Assembly (NCBI RefSeq): GCF_029892685.1
Contig: NZ_JARXVD010000003.1
Location: 248,001 to 312,000, forward strand
Length of the DNA stretch: 64,000 bases
Direction of reading: 5' to 3'
DNA from: Mycobacterium sp. OTB74
GTDB lineage: Bacteria > Actinomycetota > Actinomycetes > Mycobacteriales > Mycobacteriaceae
Shown: positions 61,147 through 64,000 of the stretch, one piece after another
How the letters are laid out: the number at the start of each line of letters is the position of its first letter
How positions within the stretch are numbered: position 1 is the first letter of the stretch
Made by a program: the position numbers and the translations under genes
The notes under the pieces: model-generated
What the model was told of the DNA's origin: nothing
The model's database searches: none
Seen by the model: the letters and a program-made list of their open reading frames with translations, nothing else

Positions 61147-62394
61147 TCAGACCGTGGCGTCCGTCGTGCTGGTCGCCGGCACCGAGATCGACACGGTCGT
61201 TCCCGGTGAACCCGTGACCGCGAATGTGCCGCCCGCGGCCAGAACCTTGGTGCAAATCGAAGCGAACCCGATGTGACCATCTTCGACGCTTTGCGCAAGA
61301 CGCTCTGATGGGATGCCGACGCCATCGTCTGCGATGCGCAGTGCAGCGTGAATGCCGTTGTATCCCAGCGTGAACCGCAGATTATCGGCCTGCGCGTGCT
61401 TGATCGCGTTCGTCGAGAATTCCCGGGCTGCACTGTAGATCAGGTGATCGGCGTCGGTGCGCAGGTCGTCGGGCCAGCTGTCGGCATCGAAATGGACCGC
61501 GAGGTCGGTGCGAGCAGCGATGCCGTCGGCAAGTGATGCCATCGCAGCCTTGAGGCCGGCGCGGGCCAACACCTCGGGGTGTAGTTCGCGGACCACGTCG
61601 CGCAGTAGCCGAGAGGACTCCGCCAGTGCGAAGTCAACGCGGTCCATCCCGTCGACCGATCCGTCCCGGACCTCCTCCATGTCGCGCCGGGCCACCAGCA
61701 CGTACTGGAGCGCGCCGTCATGCAGGCGTTCGGACAGCGATTGGCGTTCGCGCTTCTCCAGACTGATCACCTCTTCGAGCAGGCGGGTTCGCTCCTGGGC
61801 CAGGCTGACGATGGTCCTGGTTCTGGATTGCTGAATCCACGACAACGCGACCGACCCAGCGGCCAAGCCGAACAGCACCGCGGTCCGCGACAGAATCGAG
61901 CCCCAGGGCTCGTTGCCGTTGGCGGCCTTGTTGACCCAGCTCACCACGAAAAAAGTGACCACCGTGGGGACAGCGATCGTGGCGCTGACGACAGGATCGA
62001 GCTGGGCTGCCGCGATCAAGGGGATCAGGAACAGCCCGTGCTGCACCACGTCGGACGTCCAGGTTTCTGGGGAACTGATTCCGGTCTGCACTGAAATGAC
62101 CGCTACTGCAATGAGATCCACGCACAGCATGAGCAGTGCCACCGACCGCCGGGTGCCCCCGCCGAATTGACCGACAGAGCGCAGTGCCCACCAGCTCCAC
62201 ACCGAGACCGTCGCGACGTAGCCGGCGAAAATCGCCCAGTGTAGCCACAGGTTGGCGTCCGGCGGCTGCAAGAGCAGGGCAGCACCGATGAACATCGCCA
62301 TGAGCGTCCGCAGGGCGAGTTGCAATAGCAGGCCGCGACGTACCGAGGTAGCGACGGTCGGTACAGACACCGACGCTGCATCGCGTTCAGACAT
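61147..62394 (-). CDS. Sensor histidine kinase, HisKA_3 type, orphan
   Basis: 415-aa membrane sensor kinase. About six hydrophobic segments between residues 20 and 190 form the sensor (LALRTLMAMFIGAALLL; VALLMLCVDLIAVAVIS; PVVSATIAVPTVVTFFVVSW). HisKA_3-type phosphorylation domain: ERQSLSERLHDGALQYVLVA with the phosphoacceptor His; HATPase_c: EFSTNAIKHAQADNL (N box), DDGVGI (G1) and GFASICTKV. Family kinases work with NarL/LuxR-type regulators, but none is adjacent. Start ATG at 62394; ten more residues would be possible from 62424. It converges on the HDAC-like gene. Confidence 0.85.
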   Translation of the reverse strand: MSERDAASVSVPTVATSVRRGLLLQLALRTLMAMFIGAALLLQPPDANLWLHWAIFAGYVATVSVWSWWALRSVGQFGGGTRRSVALLMLCVDLIAVAVISVQTGISSPETWTSDVVQHGLFLIPLIAAAQLDPVVSATIAVPTVVTFFVVSWVNKAANGNEPWGSILSRTAVLFGLAAGSVALSWIQQSRTRTIVSLAQERTRLLEEVISLEKRERQSLSERLHDGALQYVLVARRDMEEVRDGSVDGMDRVDFALAESSRLLRDVVRELHPEVLARAGLKAAMASLADGIAARTDLAVHFDADSWPDDLRTDADHLIYSAAREFSTNAIKHAQADNLRFTLGYNGIHAALRIADDGVGIPSERLAQSVEDGHIGFASICTKVLAAGGTFAVTGSPGTTVSISVPATSTTDATV

Positions 62395-62480
62395 GCCCGA
62401 CTCCCGTCCCGGCACAGTTGGCACGAGTATAGGGCTGGTCAGGGCCGCGATGAGGACAGTTGGCGGGGAGAAATCGCGGG

Positions 62481-63449
62481 CTAGGCGAACGACTCGATGA
62501 TCGACTCGCGGGGGTCGCGCCAGGTCAGGCCGAGATCCGACAGTGTCAACGAATCGTCAGTCGGTACCGCGGCCGTCAACAGCATCGCCGCCTCATAACT
62601 CAGCCCTTCGGGCAGTGGCAGCCATCGCTCCGCGAAATCCGCTACCCGGCCGACCCCTCGAAACAGGCCGGGTGACATCGGAATTCGTCGGATCGGCCGA
62701 CCAAGTGCGGCCTCCAAGGCGTCAACCATCTGATCGAACGTCAGCATCTCGCCGCCGCAGACATAGCGTTTGGGCCCGCGGCCGGGAACCATCAATGCCG
62801 TGTGCACCCGCGCCACGTCACCGACGTCGATCATCTGCATCCCGCCGCGCAACCGAGGCGCCACCCGGAATCGTACGATGGGGTCCCAACCACGTTGTGT
62901 AACACCGACAGCCGTGTGGAATGCCGGTCCGACCACCGACGACGGATACGTGACCACAACGGGTGCGCCGGTAGCCTGCAGTCGGCGCGCTGCCGTATCT
63001 GCGTAGGCCTTGGTGCGGGCGTAGTCGCTGCGGCCGGGTACCGGGGGAGTATCTGGACCGATGACACCGTCCGGTGGCGGAAACAGCGAGCTGTACGACG
63101 ACACCGACACGACAGGGTCCAACCCCAACTCGCACGCCCGGGTCAACAAAGACTCGGTTGCGTAGGCGTTGATGTCCCACATCAACTGCGTGCGACGGCT
63201 GTCGGTGCCAACTACACCGGCGGCGTGCAACACCGCATCGCAGCCGGACAACAGCTCGGAAACTGTTGTGGCATCACGGATATCGCCAGCCCGTACCTCG
63301 AGCGACCCGAGTGTCTGCAGTTCCTTGATGACTGCATCGTCGGCGCCGCCGGGCACGACAAGTAGCCGGACCGAATGTCCCGCGCCCAGCAACGCGCGCA
63401 CCGTGTGAGCACCGAGATACCCGGTACCACCGGTGACTGCGACGAGCAT
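62481..63449 (-). CDS. Extended SDR, NAD-dependent epimerase/3-beta-HSD-like protein
   Basis: 322-aa extended SDR with TGGTGYLGAHTVRALL (NAD loop), VLHAAGVVGTDS, VSVSSYSSLF and YARTKAYAD (YxxxK). This pattern is shared by epimerases, cinnamoyl-CoA-reductase-like enzymes and 3-beta-hydroxysteroid dehydrogenase relatives; in this position, next to echA19, it may act on a steroid, but no steroid-specific residue is visible. The ATG overlaps the echA19 stop by one base (TGATG), so it is read after echA19. In M. tuberculosis Rv3517 occupies this place but is not obviously the same protein. Confidence 0.82.
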   Translation of the reverse strand: MLVAVTGGTGYLGAHTVRALLGAGHSVRLLVVPGGADDAVIKELQTLGSLEVRAGDIRDATTVSELLSGCDAVLHAAGVVGTDSRRTQLMWDINAYATESLLTRACELGLDPVVSVSSYSSLFPPPDGVIGPDTPPVPGRSDYARTKAYADTAARRLQATGAPVVVTYPSSVVGPAFHTAVGVTQRGWDPIVRFRVAPRLRGGMQMIDVGDVARVHTALMVPGRGPKRYVCGGEMLTFDQMVDALEAALGRPIRRIPMSPGLFRGVGRVADFAERWLPLPEGLSYEAAMLLTAAVPTDDSLTLSDLGLTWRDPRESIIESFA

Positions 63450-64000
63450 CAGCGCATCTTGAACTGAGGTGCGCGCTTCTCCTTGAAGGCCAACGGGCCT
63501 TCTTTAGCGTCATCGGACAGGAACACCGGAATGCCGTTGGCGGTGTCGGGCTTGAACGCGTCGAGCTCGTGCATGCCCTCGGTCTCGCGGATGGTCTTCA
63601 GGATGGCCTGCACCGCCAGCGGGCCGTTGTTGTTGATCACCTCGGCGATCTCGAGGGCCTTCTCCAGCGCGGTGCCGTCCGGCACCACATGGCCGATCAG
63701 CCCGTACTCCAGGGCCTGGGCCGCGGTGATGTGCCGTCCGGTCAGCAACATGTCGCAGGCGATGGTGTAGGGAATCTGGCGCACCAGGCGCACTGCCGAG
63801 CCACCCATCGGGTACAAGCTCCACCTGGCCTCGGAGATACCGAACTTGGCGCTCTCGCCGGCCACCCTGATGTCCGTGCCCTGCAGAATCTCGGTGCCGC
63901 CGGCAATGGCCGGGCCCTCGACCGCCGCGATCAGCGGCTTGGTCAGGCGGCGACCCTTGAGCAGGCCGTCGATGCGCGACGGGTCGTAGCTGCCGTCCTT
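63449..64000 (-). CDS. echA19: EchA19 enoyl-CoA hydratase, 5' end beyond the window
   Basis: Crotonase-family enoyl-CoA hydratase of the sterol side-chain cycle (C24/C22). The frame runs unbroken to base 64000 and its N-terminal part is outside; ~183 aa remain, starting [20 protein letters not shown]. Oxyanion hole [14 protein letters not shown], the catalytic/acid region [13 protein letters not shown], and the end KRAPQFKMR match EchA19 as remembered. An internal GTG at 63865 is not the real start. Followed by the overlapping extended SDR gene. In M. tuberculosis echA19 also lies a few genes from cyp142. Confidence 0.9.
   Translation of the reverse strand, partial: KDGSYDPSRIDGLLKGRRLTKPLIAAVEGPAIAGGTEILQGTDIRVAGESAKFGISEARWSLYPMGGSAVRLVRQIPYTIACDMLLTGRHITAAQALEYGLIGHVVPDGTALEKALEIAEVINNNGPLAVQAILKTIRETEGMHELDAFKPDTANGIPVFLSDDAKEGPLAFKEKRAPQFKMR

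Overview
The window is chromosomal DNA of a mycobacterium, most likely a fast-growing Mycolicibacterium-type species. It is uniformly GC-rich, the SDR, thiolase, acyl-CoA dehydrogenase, wax-ester synthase and F420-dependent enzymes are of mycobacterial type, and gene content and order follow the M. tuberculosis block Rv3516-Rv3559c (cholesterol catabolism) in inverted orientation. Pathogen PPE genes of that block are absent. Species cannot be named from this sequence alone.

Layout. 1-17.6 kb is the KstR2 regulon (steroid rings C/D, HIP degradation): ipdF (cut by the left edge), kstR2-fadA6, echA20-ipdA-ipdB-ipdC and two SDRs divergent from echA20. Two things interrupt it: an IS110-type element plus a CaiB/BaiF CoA-transferase between ipdF and kstR2, and a 6.8-kb accessory block (39-aa membrane protein, TetR, SDR, WS/DGAT, cation diffusion facilitator, molybdopterin oxidoreductase) between fadA6 and ipdC. 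17.6-20.7 kb holds a 5'-truncated proline-rich gene, a secreted-type histidine phosphatase, a Ddn-family protein and an NTF2-like protein. 20.7-28.2 kb is the KstR side-chain module: fadA5 divergent from cyp125-fadE28-fadE29-chsH2-chsH1-ltp2. 28.3-31.4 kb carries an ESX-type secreted-partner pair (WxG and YxxxD proteins) and an MPT63-domain protein. 31.6-37.0 kb is the ring A/B module: hsd4B-kstD divergent from hsaE-hsaG-hsaF. 37.1-45.1 kb is accessory: WS/DGAT, HSL-type lipase, SDR, a permease pair, a RecQ-phosphoribosyltransferase fusion and an IclR regulator. 45.2-58.6 kb returns to steroid genes: a DUF1214-SDR-sulfotransferase operon, kshA with a small partner, a five-gene ltp3/ltp4 operon divergent from an F420-dependent oxidoreductase, an acetoacetate-decarboxylase-like gene, and cyp142. 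59-63.4 kb holds a small helical protein plus VWA protein, a histone-deacetylase-like gene with an apparent ATC start, an orphan sensor kinase and an epimerase-like SDR; echA19 runs off the right edge.

How it works together. CYP125/CYP142 oxidise the sterol tail. EchA19, FadA5, Hsd4B, FadE28-FadE29, ChsH1-ChsH2 and Ltp2 shorten it by beta-oxidation and a retro-aldol step. KstD and KshA open ring B, HsaE/G/F convert the ring A fragment to central metabolites, and IpdF/IpdC/EchA20/IpdAB/FadA6 dismantle rings C and D. The two regulators are visible as their operators: five exact KstR palindromes (TnnAACnnGTTnnA) plus one degenerate copy, and two exact KstR2 palindromes (AnCAAGnnCTTGnT). The two KstR2 sites sit in identically spaced, apparently leaderless promoters.

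Gene assignments rest on remembered family sequences and conserved order; no database search was run.
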